Assembly (NCBI GenBank): GCA_963667875.2
Contig: CAXXGC010000004.1
Span: forward strand, 1-64,000
Direction of reading: 5' to 3'
Source: JAEXOD01 sp963667875
GTDB lineage: Bacteria; Bacteroidota; Ignavibacteria; Ignavibacteriales; Melioribacteraceae
Length of the DNA stretch: 64,000 bases
Part shown: in pieces, positions 9,447 to 19,400 of the stretch
Layout of the letters: every line of letters starts with the position of its first letter
Position numbering within the stretch: position 1 is the first letter of the stretch
Translations under genes and position numbers: made by a program
Notes under the pieces: model-generated
Databases searched by the model: none
What the model saw: the letters and a program-made list of their open reading frames with translations, nothing else
Told to the model about the DNA's origin: nothing

Positions 9447-10115
9447 TTAATAAGGAATGTTAGGCAAGATTAAAGATAAGTTTGGAAGTAAAATAATATA
9501 CAATAACCACATTACTGCACTAATTGTCAAAGGTACGGTAAGATTATCATCACTCCAGCCATACGAAACATTTTCAGCAATGGCACCAAATGCAACAGCA
9601 ATAAATCCTATTAAATATTCTATATAACTACCCTCTATTTTAGGGGTAACCATAACCACAATACACGCGGAAACAAAAAAAGCAGAAGTTCCTTCAAGAC
9701 TTTTAGCTAAAAATTTATGTTTACCAAATTTACGGCCTATTAACGCGGCCATAATATCGCTGATAATTAAAACCGGGAATGAGGTTAAAACAAATATTTT
9801 AGGAAATAAAAGAACAGTTAACGTTGCAGATAAAAATACATAAGTAGCTCCGTTAAGGTTTTTCTTTTTTGCGTCCATCTCGTGTTTTCTTAACATAAAT
9901 CCAAAATATTGAATAATATATTTGTTAAGTACAGGAGAGTAATACCTTCCAAAATCTAATATTAAAGAAAAGGATGCCAAAGGAACAAGAATAAATAAAG
10001 CAAGTTTCCTTTCAATAAAGTAATATATAATAGGAATTGAGAGAGAGCATAAATGTATGCTCTTTCTCATCAATTCATTTTTATAATTTATTTCATTATT
10101 ATCAGCTTGCGTCAT
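9447..10115 (-). CDS. SEC59/DGK1/VTE5-family CTP-dependent lipid kinase
   Basis: 222-aa membrane protein with about seven hydrophobic helices. Family motifs are visible in order: ELMRKSIHL (RKxxH, about 15-22), KNLNGATYVFLSA (about 85-97), ISDIMAALIGRKFGKHKF (about 118-135), LAKSLEGTSAFF and ENVSYGWSDDNLTVPL. The family uses CTP to phosphorylate dolichol, diacylglycerol or phytol. A polyprenol or diacylglycerol substrate is the likeliest here, but the sequence cannot decide. It overlaps the end of ftsH by 14 bases (start ATG 10113-10115), so translation is probably coupled. Older automatic names such as phosphatidate cytidylyltransferase are probably less accurate. Confidence 0.78.
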   Translation of the reverse strand: MTQADNNEINYKNELMRKSIHLCSLSIPIIYYFIERKLALFILVPLASFSLILDFGRYYSPVLNKYIIQYFGFMLRKHEMDAKKKNLNGATYVFLSATLTVLLFPKIFVLTSFPVLIISDIMAALIGRKFGKHKFLAKSLEGTSAFFVSACIVVMVTPKIEGSYIEYLIGFIAVAFGAIAENVSYGWSDDNLTVPLTISAVMWLLYIILLPNLSLILPNIPY

Positions 10116-12207
10116 TTACAGTCTCATTAGTCGTTCCTTCATGTTTCCCTTTCTTTTTATCAAGAAGTTTTTTTACATGATCAGGAATCTCAGTATCAGA
10201 ATCACTAATTTTTGTTGAATTATTATTTACTTTTTTAACAGGAGGCAACTCTTCGCCGCGAATAATTTTATCAATTTCTTCAGAATCCAAAATCTCACGT
10301 TCTAAAAGTTCAAGTGAAAGTTTATGCAAAACTTCAATATTATCTGCTAATATTTTATCGGCACGCAGCATACAAGTATTAATAATCAATTTAATTTCAT
10401 CATCAATTAATTGAGCTGTTTGATCGCTATAATCTTTATGCTTAGTAATTTCTCTTCCTAAAAAGATCTCTTCTTCTTTAGCACCATACGAAAGAGGACC
10501 AAGTTTTTCACTCATACCCCATTCACATACCATTTTGCGTGCAATTCCGGTCGATTTTTCAATATCGTTGCCTGCACCGGTAGTATATTTATTAAATATT
10601 AATTTTTCAGCAGCTCTTCCGCCCAAAGCGTAGGTTATCATCGCTTCTAAATAATCTTTAGAATATGTATGTTTTTCATCAACCGGCAAATAAGTAGTAA
10701 CACCAAGTGCTCTGCCGCGTGGTATAATTGTAACTTTATGAACCGGATCAGCTTCAGGAATCATTCGGGCTACTAAAACGTGTCCTATTTCGTGATAAGA
10801 AGTGATTTTTTTCTCTGCTTCACTAATAATAAGACTTTTACGTTCCATACCCATCATAACTTTATCTTTAGCTTCTTCAAAGTCATCCATTCCAACTTTT
10901 TTCTTGTTTTTCCTTGCGGCCAATAAAGCTGCTTCATTAGCTAAATTAGCTAAATCAGCACCTGCTAAACCAGGTGTCCCTTTTGCTAATGTTTTTAAAT
11001 CCACATCCGGTTCTAAAGGAATTTTACGTGTATGAACTTTTAATATTCCTTCACGTCCGTTAACATCAGGTCTATCAACCACAACTTGTCTGTCAAATCG
11101 TCCCGGACGTAATAAAGCCGGATCTAAAACATCAGGTCTGTTTGTAGCGGCAATTATAATAACACCGCTGTTCTGTTCAAAACCATCCATTTCAACAAGT
11201 AATTGATTTAAAGTTTGTTCGCGTTCATCATGTCCGCCGCCAAGACCTGCACCACGATGTCTGCCAACCGCATCAATTTCATCTATAAAAATAATACAAG
11301 GCGCACTTCGTTTACCTTGTTCAAATAAATCGCGTACTCGGCTTGCACCAACACCAACAAACATTTCAACAAAGTCGGCACCGCTTATTGAAAAAAACGG
11401 AACACCTGCTTCACCGGCAACTGCACGGGCTAATAAAGTTTTACCTGTTCCCGGAGGGCCCAACAATAAAACTCCGCGTGGTATTTTACCGCCTAATTTT
11501 TGAAATTTGGTCGGTTCGCGTAAAAACTCAATAATTTCCTGTAATTCTTGTTTGGCTTCATCAGCTCCGGCAACGTCTTTAAATGTTATCTTTATAGATG
11601 ATTCATTTATCAATTTTGCTTTACTTTTACCAAAGTTAAAAATACCTCTGGTACTTCCACCACCGCCGCCGCCTTGCATTCGGCGCATAATTAAAAACCA
11701 AATACCTAAAACAATAATCCATGGTAAAAAGCTAAAAATAACATTTAACCATTCATTGGAATCTTTTACAAAGGTATATTTTACCCCTTTTTCTTTCCAA
11801 ATCTTTTCTTGTTCCTGTAATACAGGTTCTATTAATGTAACAGTAAATTTTGTAGTTTTTACCCAGGTTTCGTTAACACTTAACGATTTTTCTTTAGCTA
11901 AAGTACCTTCAAAAACATAATCATTTATATCAGTTTTAATAATTTTTCCTTCACTTATTTCGCCGGAAGCCAATAATTGTTCATAAACATCGTAAGTAAT
12001 TTCAACTGTTCCGGTAGTTCCGGTACGCCAAAATTGCATTACAATTACAGCAGCAATTATTACAGCACCCCAGCTAAAAACAGTTTTAATTATTTTAGAC
12101 CAATCAAAATCACCATCGTTTCTGTTTGGACTTCCACCGCCGGAATTTTTATTTTTCTTTGAGTCACCTGATTTTCCATCATCAGCAAAAAGAAGTTTTT
12201 TTATCAT
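10102..12207 (-). CDS. ftsH: ATP-dependent zinc metalloprotease FtsH
   Basis: Membrane-bound AAA+ protease that degrades unassembled or misfolded membrane proteins. Numbering from the chosen ATG: TM1 about 44-60, periplasmic domain, TM2 about 155-175, Walker A GPPGTGKT (250-257), Walker B IIFIDEID, second region of homology RPGRFDRQV, and the zinc site HEIGH (472-476; most relatives have HEAGH). A frame with a GTG at 12229-12231 would add eight residues. I chose ATG 12205-12207 because GAGAGG lies 11 bases before it and the upstream GTG has no such site. With this start the gene follows hpt by 16 bases instead of overlapping it. The Lys/Asp-rich C-terminal tail (about 650-701) is typical and variable. 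Confidence 0.95.
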   Translation of the reverse strand: MIKKLLFADDGKSGDSKKNKNSGGGSPNRNDGDFDWSKIIKTVFSWGAVIIAAVIVMQFWRTGTTGTVEITYDVYEQLLASGEISEGKIIKTDINDYVFEGTLAKEKSLSVNETWVKTTKFTVTLIEPVLQEQEKIWKEKGVKYTFVKDSNEWLNVIFSFLPWIIVLGIWFLIMRRMQGGGGGGSTRGIFNFGKSKAKLINESSIKITFKDVAGADEAKQELQEIIEFLREPTKFQKLGGKIPRGVLLLGPPGTGKTLLARAVAGEAGVPFFSISGADFVEMFVGVGASRVRDLFEQGKRSAPCIIFIDEIDAVGRHRGAGLGGGHDEREQTLNQLLVEMDGFEQNSGVIIIAATNRPDVLDPALLRPGRFDRQVVVDRPDVNGREGILKVHTRKIPLEPDVDLKTLAKGTPGLAGADLANLANEAALLAARKNKKKVGMDDFEEAKDKVMMGMERKSLIISEAEKKITSYHEIGHVLVARMIPEADPVHKVTIIPRGRALGVTTYLPVDEKHTYSKDYLEAMITYALGGRAAEKLIFNKYTTGAGNDIEKSTGIARKMVCEWGMSEKLGPLSYGAKEEEIFLGREITKHKDYSDQTAQLIDDEIKLIINTCMLRADKILADNIEVLHKLSLELLEREILDSEEIDKIIRGEELPPVKKVNNNSTKISDSDTEIPDHVKKLLDKKKGKHEGTTNETVNDAS

Positions 12208-12218
12208 ATTTTTAAATA

Positions 12219-12224
12219 CCTCTC
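12219..12224 (-). promoter_or_regulatory. Ribosome-binding site deciding the ftsH start
   Basis: GAGAGG on the minus strand ends 11 bases before ATG 12205-12207. It touches the hpt stop codon (TAG, 12224-12226), so ribosomes ending hpt can re-initiate on ftsH. This supports the shorter FtsH N-terminus. Confidence 0.55.
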
Positions 12225-12784
12225 TATTCACTTAACGCATAAATTGAACGTAAATTTCTGTACTTTTGTCCATAATCTAATCCATACCCAATAACAAATT
12301 TATCGGGAATTTCAAACCCAATATAATCAATTTTTAGATTATATTTAAGACTATTTGGTTTTAATAATAATGTTGCAATTTTAACACTTGCCGGTTTATG
12401 TTCAGCCATTAATTCTTCAATATATTTTATTGATAGTCCGGTATCAACAATATCCTCTACAATAATTAGATGTCTGTCCATAATATCGGCATTTAATTCC
12501 TTTAATAATTTAACTTTTCCTGATGATATTTTTGAATCACCATAACTTGATAACTTAAAAAAATCTATTTCACAGCTAAGATTAACATTTTTTATTAAAT
12601 CGGCCATAAACATAAATGAACCGTTTAATATTCCAATAAATATTGGTAATTTCCCGCGATAATCGTTGCTAATTTGTTCGGATAATTCAACAATACGTTT
12701 TTGAATTACCGATTCCTCTAAATATTTAACAAATACTTCGTTTCCAACCGTAATATGTTCACCATTTAGATCTAATTTATCCAT
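12224..12784 (-). CDS. hpt: Hypoxanthine phosphoribosyltransferase
   Basis: Purine salvage enzyme that makes IMP/GMP from hypoxanthine/guanine and PRPP. The 186-aa length is normal. The PRPP-binding loop VEDIVDTG is at 109-116, preceded by the hydrophobic strand HLIIVE. GILNGSFMFMADL (51-63) is the conserved N-terminal loop and KYRNL lies near the end. The ATG (12782-12784) sits inside the last codons of tilS (13-base overlap). The order tilS-hpt-ftsH is conserved in many bacteria and supports all three assignments. Confidence 0.93.
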   Translation of the reverse strand: MDKLDLNGEHITVGNEVFVKYLEESVIQKRIVELSEQISNDYRGKLPIFIGILNGSFMFMADLIKNVNLSCEIDFFKLSSYGDSKISSGKVKLLKELNADIMDRHLIIVEDIVDTGLSIKYIEELMAEHKPASVKIATLLLKPNSLKYNLKIDYIGFEIPDKFVIGYGLDYGQKYRNLRSIYALSE

Positions 12785-14136
12785 ATTTTAAGTACCTTTT
12801 GGGTTTTATTTGTAATTTTGTATCTATTATCTATTCTTAAACCAATAACATACACAATATTGTTCCTGTTTAATAACAATAATTGATTTTTTTTATCTAT
12901 TGCACTGCATTTTTGTTCTGTCAAAAAATCACTTATTTTTTTGTAGCTGTTCATCCCAAAAGGAATGAAACTATCTCCATTTTTCCACGTGCGAACAACA
13001 AACAACTCTTCAAAATCATCAGCAGATATATACTCACATAATTCGTTTTTCTTTTCCCCTAATTTAACTAAATCTTTGTCAATTAATTCCATTTTGATCG
13101 TTTTATTATCAGCAGTTAACGATTCCCCAATTTTGAGAGTATGTTCAATATTATTAGTTAAACGACTGTAAATTATTAAACTTTTTCGATCTTTTATAAC
13201 TTCATAATTATTTTTTAATTGAACAATTTTACCTACTTGTATATTGGATGCTTTTTTAATGTTTACAAAATCATCAAACTCAAAATTATAACTTAAATAC
13301 CTCTCAAAAGATAATTTAAGCACTTCCCCGCATATCGCATCAGTTTCCAACAAAAAAAGATTATCCGAAATAATTAATTTATTATTTGTAAAATTAATGT
13401 TTTTATCAATTAAAAAATTAACTTTTTCTAAAATTATGAAATAGAAACCGCTAAATATTTGCGATGAACGAAATAGACTATTCGAAAAACTGCTGTTTAA
13501 TTTGGTTACAAGAGGAATAATCTCATTTCGTATATAATTCCTCTTGTAATCATTTTCATTATTAGTATGGTCTATTTTAAATTCAATATTATATAAATTT
13601 AGATATTTTGTAATTTCCGATTTAGTTAAACATAAAATCGGACGAATAAACATATCATCACGTTTAGGCGGAATTCCGCATAAACCTTTTAATCCGGTTC
13701 CTTCAATTAATCTTTGTAAAATTGTTTCAGTATTGTCATCTAAGTTATGTGCTGTTGCAATTTTATTATAATTCAATTTTTCCTTAGCTTTAACAAATTC
13801 AATATATCTTAAATCTCTGGCTGCTTCTTCAATTGATTTTTTTGTTGCTAAAGCATGCTCTTTTACGTTTATTTTTACAGAGTGAAAATCAATATTAAGA
13901 TTACGGCATAATTCGGCACAAAATTTTTCGTCATTATCCGCATCTTCACCGCGTAATTGATGATTTACATGTAAGGCGGAAATCTGAATATTGTATTTAT
14001 TTTTGTATTTAATCAAAAAATGCAATAAAAAAACAGAATCAGCACCTCCGCTTAAACCAATTACAATTTTATCTCCCTTATCAATTAAGTGAATATTTTT
14101 AATGAAGTTAATTACTTTCTCATCAATCTTTTTCAC
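12772..14136 (-). CDS. tilS: tRNA(Ile)-lysidine synthase TilS
   Basis: Converts the wobble C of tRNA-Ile(CAU) to lysidine so that it reads AUA, which matters in an AT-rich genome using many ATA codons. The N-type ATP pyrophosphatase loop is SGGADS (29-34). It is followed by ALHVNHQLRGEDADNDEKFC, ATAHNLDDNTETILQRL and RPILCLTKSEI. The C-terminal substrate domain includes FIPFGMNSYKKISDFL. 454 aa is usual. The start is GTG (14134-14136), directly after the ribE stop TAA, with AAGGG eight bases upstream inside ribE. Confidence 0.93.
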   Translation of the reverse strand: MKKIDEKVINFIKNIHLIDKGDKIVIGLSGGADSVFLLHFLIKYKNKYNIQISALHVNHQLRGEDADNDEKFCAELCRNLNIDFHSVKINVKEHALATKKSIEEAARDLRYIEFVKAKEKLNYNKIATAHNLDDNTETILQRLIEGTGLKGLCGIPPKRDDMFIRPILCLTKSEITKYLNLYNIEFKIDHTNNENDYKRNYIRNEIIPLVTKLNSSFSNSLFRSSQIFSGFYFIILEKVNFLIDKNINFTNNKLIISDNLFLLETDAICGEVLKLSFERYLSYNFEFDDFVNIKKASNIQVGKIVQLKNNYEVIKDRKSLIIYSRLTNNIEHTLKIGESLTADNKTIKMELIDKDLVKLGEKKNELCEYISADDFEELFVVRTWKNGDSFIPFGMNSYKKISDFLTEQKCSAIDKKNQLLLLNRNNIVYVIGLRIDNRYKITNKTQKVLKIWIN

Positions 14137-14769
14137 TTAAAAACCCTTGCTTTTAAGCCAATCTTCTGTTATTTGATTATTCCCCGATGATTTGATTCTA
14201 TCAACATATTTTCCAATAACATCAAATTCTAAATTAAGGCTGTCTCCGGGTTTATTATACTTAAAAGCAGTATTATTCCATGTATGCGGAATAACTGCAA
14301 CTACAAAGCTGTTAGAGCTAAATTCGGCTATTGTTAAACTAACACCATTTAGACTAATTGAACCAACATGAATAATATATTTTGAATATTCGTTGGGGTA
14401 ACTGATTTTTAATTTAAATCCAACAGATTCCTGTTTGATTTCCAAAATTTCGCCCACACAATCAACATGACCATATACTAAATGACCGCTTATTTTTTTT
14501 GTTAATGTTAGCGACGATTCCAAATTAACCAACATATTTGGTTTTAACAAACCAAAATTTGTTTTTTTTAAGGTTTCTTCCACCGCGGTAACAAAAAAAG
14601 ATGTTCCTGAAATTTTTTCAACTGTCTGGCAAACACCGTTTACACAAATACTATCTCCAATATTCATATCGCTTATTAAAATATTGGAATTAATACTTAT
14701 TTCTTTCCCAAAACCGGCATTTTTTATCAGGTTTATCTTACCAAGTTCTTCAACAATTCCGGTAAACAC
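14137..14769 (-). CDS. ribE: Riboflavin synthase (alpha chain)
   Basis: Dismutates two 6,7-dimethyl-8-ribityllumazine molecules to riboflavin. It opens with the hallmark MFTGIVEELG and has two homologous lumazine-binding barrels (about 1-95 and 96-195). These carry the paired motifs DSICVNGVCQTV with SLTLTKKISGHLVYGHVD and SISLNGVSLTIAE with VAVIPHTWNNTAF. The start is GTG (14767-14769), overlapping the ribD stop TAG by one base, with AAGAGGG just upstream. ribA/B and ribH are not in the window. Confidence 0.94.
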   Translation of the reverse strand: MFTGIVEELGKINLIKNAGFGKEISINSNILISDMNIGDSICVNGVCQTVEKISGTSFFVTAVEETLKKTNFGLLKPNMLVNLESSLTLTKKISGHLVYGHVDCVGEILEIKQESVGFKLKISYPNEYSKYIIHVGSISLNGVSLTIAEFSSNSFVVAVIPHTWNNTAFKYNKPGDSLNLEFDVIGKYVDRIKSSGNNQITEDWLKSKGF

Positions 14770-15869
14770 TATACCCTCTTGTAGATTAATAGCACATCAT
14801 CACCTAAAGTGTTAACACTATATAACCTTAACTTTAAAGCCTTACTTAATTTTTCAATTCCTAAATTTGAAAAAGCATTTATTCCCGTACCTAACAGTTT
14901 AGGACTTACAAAAACGGATATTTCATCAAATAATTGTTTTTTGATAAATGATGAAAATATTTGGCTTCCCCCTTCAACCATAACTGAATTAATACCAAGA
15001 TTATAAAGGTTTTTTAAAATTAAGTTTAATTTTAATTTTCCCTTTTTATTTTCTTCAACAAATAAAATTTTTACTCCTAAATCAGTAAATTCAGCTACTT
15101 TTTTTGTTTTTTCAATGTTCTTATTGCTGCAAACAATTATAGTATTTGAATCACTATTTTGAAATATCTTTTTATTTATATCCAAATCAAGGTTTTTATT
15201 TAAGATAATTCGTTTAGGATTACGTCCTTCCGAAAATCTTACCGATAATTCCGGGTTATCAATTCTTACAGTATTACTTCCAACAAGCACAGCATCATAA
15301 TTACTTCGCATCTCGTGAACATATGTTCTTGCTTCAGCAGAAGTTATCCATTTTGAATGAAATTGATTATCAGCAATTTTAGCATCTAAAGTTTGTGCAA
15401 CTTTTAAATTAACATAAGGTTTGTTTTCCTTGATGTACTTAAAAAAATATTTATTAAGCTCTGCACATTCTTTATCTAAAATTCCGTTCACAATTTCAAT
15501 TCCGGCGTTTTTTAGCTTTTCAAGACCTTTACCGGCTACTAACGGATTTGGATCTAACGAACCTATAACAACTTTTGAAATCTTTGCGGCAATTATTGCA
15601 TCAACACAAGGGGGTGTTTTGCCAAAGTGGGCACAAGGTTCCAAGTTTACAAACAAAATAGCCCCTTCGGGAGATTCTTTACAATTATTTAAAGCATTAA
15701 TTTCCGCGTGATTTTCACCAAATCGCGCATGATATCCGGCTCCAATAATTGTCCCGTTTTTTACAATAACTGCTCCAACTAAAGGATTAGGACTGACTGC
15801 ACCTAGTCCTTTTTTTGCAAGTTCAATAGTTAATTGGATATAAGCTTCGTCATTAAGCAGTTTGTTCAA
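14769..15869 (-). CDS. ribD: Bifunctional pyrimidine deaminase/reductase RibD
   Basis: Second and third steps of riboflavin synthesis. The N-terminal deaminase domain has the zinc site HAE (54-56) and PCAHFGKTPPC (Cys79, Cys88). The C-terminal reductase domain (about 148-366) has VNLKVAQTLDAKIAD, WITSAEAR and MVEGGSQI. No in-frame ATG is suitably placed. The likeliest start is TTG (15867-15869) within the end of greA (17-base overlap), but its ribosome-binding site is poor, so the exact N-terminus is uncertain by a few residues. The deaminase fold needs sequence from about Asn6, which limits the error. Confidence 0.92.
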   Translation of the reverse strand: MNKLLNDEAYIQLTIELAKKGLGAVSPNPLVGAVIVKNGTIIGAGYHARFGENHAEINALNNCKESPEGAILFVNLEPCAHFGKTPPCVDAIIAAKISKVVIGSLDPNPLVAGKGLEKLKNAGIEIVNGILDKECAELNKYFFKYIKENKPYVNLKVAQTLDAKIADNQFHSKWITSAEARTYVHEMRSNYDAVLVGSNTVRIDNPELSVRFSEGRNPKRIILNKNLDLDINKKIFQNSDSNTIIVCSNKNIEKTKKVAEFTDLGVKILFVEENKKGKLKLNLILKNLYNLGINSVMVEGGSQIFSSFIKKQLFDEISVFVSPKLLGTGINAFSNLGIEKLSKALKLRLYSVNTLGDDVLLIYKRV

Positions 15870-16338
15870 GTTCCAAAATCTCGTATTTTATTAATCCAGC
15901 CGGAACTTTTACTTCAATAACATCCCCAACTCTTTTGTTCATTAAAGATTGGCCTACCGGAGAAGTAATTGCAATTTTTCCACCTTGTAAATCCGCTTCT
16001 TCTAATGATACTAATATATATTGTAATGTTTTACCGTTATTTATATTTTTTACTGTAACTTTTGTCAAAATATGAACGATATCGGTTGGAAGATTAGAGA
16101 CATCAATTATTCTGGCTTTTGACAATAATTCTTCTAATTTATTTATCTTTAACTCCATTAAACCTTGCGCTTCTTTAGCTGCATCATATTCTGCGTTTTC
16201 AGAAAGATCTCCGTACGATCTGGCTTCAGCAATTCTTTCGGCCATTTGTTTTCTGCCAGTTGTTTTTAATTCTTTTAATTCCGCTTCAAATTCAAGAATT
16301 TTTTCCCTACTAAGGTTGATAAAACCTGCATTAGACAC
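15853..16338 (-). CDS. greA: Transcription elongation factor GreA
   Basis: Rescues backtracked RNA polymerase by stimulating transcript cleavage. 161 aa. The N-terminal coiled-coil carries EARSYGDLSENAEYDAAKEA (about 44-63) with the acidic tip D/E residues. The C-terminal FKBP-like domain ends ...ITSPVGQSLMNKRVGDVIEV. The start is GTG (16336-16338) with GGAGAA eight bases upstream. It is the first gene of the minus-strand run through ribD, ribE, tilS, hpt and ftsH. Confidence 0.94.
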   Translation of the reverse strand: MSNAGFINLSREKILEFEAELKELKTTGRKQMAERIAEARSYGDLSENAEYDAAKEAQGLMELKINKLEELLSKARIIDVSNLPTDIVHILTKVTVKNINNGKTLQYILVSLEEADLQGGKIAITSPVGQSLMNKRVGDVIEVKVPAGLIKYEILELEQTA

Positions 16339-16362
16339 TTAGATTTCTCCTCTTTTTTTTAT

Positions 16363-16395
16363 AAAAAAAATTGCCACCGCACTAGGCAGTGGCAA
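16363..16395 (-). terminator. Intrinsic terminator after the AddB-like gene
   Basis: Read on the minus strand, a 7-bp perfect stem (TTGCCAC / GTGGCAA, extended inward by G-C pairs; 16371-16395) is followed at once by eight T residues (16363-16370). It lies between the AddB-like gene and greA, so greA probably has its own promoter. Confidence 0.8.
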
Positions 16396-16452
16396 GTAAT
16401 AACAGAAATTTTTGTTTTATTATGCTTAATTTAATAATTTTTTTAAGAAAAT

Positions 16453-19400
16453 TCAATTATTAACTTCACTAACTCTACAAACATATCGAAAATCACAATA
16501 AGAACAAATTTTATTTTCTCTATTTTTTAGTCTGGAAAGATTAAAAACACCATTATTCATAGATTCGACATGATTTTTGACATTTCTTATTGTTTCATCA
16601 AACAATTCTTTATTTGCGTTAATAATATCTTCATTTTCACCTTTATTAATAACTTTTATCTGATCACGCTTAAGATCCTTTTCGCTGTACCTTAATCGAT
16701 ATAAAAACATAATCAAAGGATTATACTCTTCTTTAAAATAATTTGATATAAGTTTTTGTGCCGCCATCATATAAACAGGTAATTGCAATGAAGTTCCATC
16801 TCTCATTTCCGAAACCGAAGGTTTTGTTTTTCCCGATTTATAATCGATTATATTAAAAGTTTTTGATTCTTTATCAATATCTATTCTATCTATTTTCCCT
16901 CTAATTTTTACACCACCCAAATCTAAAGATTCGTTATCGGATAGTATATAATCATACTTATCCCCTTTTATTAAACCAAATTTCACTTCAAAAAATTCAG
17001 GCAAAAAATTTGTATTTTCCTTTTGTTCATTTTCCAAATATTTAATTAAAACCGATTCTTCTTTTTTACCATTAATACCAAGAATTTTTTCACGTTCAAA
17101 AAACGAAATAGGAAATATTAAATTACTCTCTTCAACTTTTTTTTCGGCAATATTAAATAATATTTGTTTAGCTTTATTAAATACTTCATTTGAACAATTA
17201 TTAACAATAATATTTTTATTTCTTAATTCATTATAAAAATCGAACAAAATGTCGTGCAATAAGTTTCCAATTTCAAAAGTTTCTAATTCTTCCGTGGGTT
17301 CTTTTGATGTTTTTATTTTTAATAAACGACCGGTAAAATATTTAAAAGGACATTTTGCATATTCTTCCAACTGGGTTATGGAAAATTGTCTATTGGTACC
17401 ATAATTTAACAAAGTATTAATTTTATTTAATTCCGCTTCATTTAAATCATCCTTTAATACATAACCATTATAAACCGTTTCATACATATTATCATTTTTT
17501 CGGATATTGTCAATATCCAAATAATCCTTGGTTTTTTTGATATTACTTTGAAATTGTATAAATGCCGGATCGTTTTGCAATTTAACAAGTAATTCTTCAT
17601 TTTTTTCGATTAATGCTTTTCCAAATAAAATTTGGAACTCTTCATCAGAAAAAACCATATTATTGTAATTCTTTTGATCTTGGTCATCTATTTTTCTTTC
17701 GGTATAAGAAAATAATTTGTCTAATTCTTTAAAAAATATTGATTCCTCTAACTCACTTTCACCCTGTAATTCGGGAGCGGTTAGATAAAGACATTTATTC
17801 CAGCTGGATAATGTTTGGTAAAAATGATATCTTTCTTCTGTTTGATGTGTTGAATCCTTTTGAACAAATGTTTCCTGATTAAATATTTCGGGATTATATC
17901 GGGTCGGAAAATCTCCGTCAATTAAACCGCCAACAAACAAATAATCAAAGCTTAATCCTCTAAATTCGTTTATTGTAGTAACCAACACCCCATAATCGGA
18001 TATTTCTTTAATGTTATAACGTGCCCACTTGGAAGCTGTTTTAATATTTTCCAAAAAGAAATTAAGGTTAAATTCTGTTTCATGCCCATATTCTTTTTTT
18101 AATAGATTAAATACTTCTTTTATTGTTTCTATAAATGTTGTTAATGCTTTAATATTTTTTTGATCGGTGGTAATATTACCGGTTATTACGTCTGTTGGTA
18201 TATTTAAAACAGTAATAAGATTTTTTAACTCTTTTAAAAACTGCTCAATAGTAAGGTTAAAAGCAAATGGATTAAGAAGAGAAATTATTTTTTCAATTTG
18301 TGTTAAAGCGTTAATATATATGTCAATATCATTTTTTTCATAATCCTCATCTTCCAAAAATTCGGATTTTTCATTAATTTTATTTTTTATGCTGTCAATC
18401 CAATTTTTCTTTCCAATTGTTATTTTTAATTCTCCGGCAGTATTAACCAGATCCGAACTATCCCCCAGATATTTTTTAATAAATTTATTATTAAGAATTC
18501 TGAAAATATCTTTAAAATAATAATCGTTTTCTTCAATATTTAATAAATTTATAATAAATGTAATTAAGGTGGAATTGTCTAATGAGTATCTATCGGTAAG
18601 GTTAAACGGAATTTTATATTTTGTAAAAACATCACGGATAATTGGCGAATAATTTTTAATTAAATTAAAAGAAACACATATTTTATTTGGATCTACGGCA
18701 TTATCAGTAATTAGTGTTTTAATTTCTTTTGCAATATACTCAATCTCTTTTATTCTGTTGGTGCCTTTTATTTTAACAATTTGATTATTAAATTTATTAA
18801 ATTTTTCTTTTACATTACTTTTAAACAAATTACTTTTAATTATTTGCTTAAACTCAGTTTGTTCAGAATTTGATAAATCTTCAATAATATTAAATCCGCA
18901 CACGCTAAAAGCATAACTGCATTTATCCAAGTGTTTAAATATTAAAGGATTATATTCATAATAATCAAAATCCAAATATAATTTAAGGTTACAAATACTT
19001 GCCAAAGAATTAATAATTTTCACTTCTGGTATAGTAAATTCATCAAATCCAACAATAATTACCAAATCGGTATTAGGGAATTTTTTGGCATAATTTTCAC
19101 CAATTTTATCATCACCAAGCATTAATAATTCTTCATAAACATCACCAATTTCAAAATATTTCATTTTTCTGCATTTACTTTTATAACATCTATAAATGTT
19201 TGCCAAGTCAACTGCTTTTTTTTGATTGGATCCTTTTAAATTAGAATTTGCTTCACTTAATATTTCATCCACACTAACTCCGTTTTCTTTAAACTTTGAT
19301 ATTATATTTTTAATTCTATCTAAAGTACCAAAAGGAACTCTGTTTTTATATACAGAAAAATATTGCAGTGAAGTATCATTAATACTTTGTTTTAACATAA

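Noticed and set aside
12208..12231. GTG at 12229-12231 as the ftsH start
   Set aside because: It overlaps hpt and lacks a ribosome-binding site, while the ATG at 12205-12207 has GAGAGG upstream and fits FtsH N-termini.
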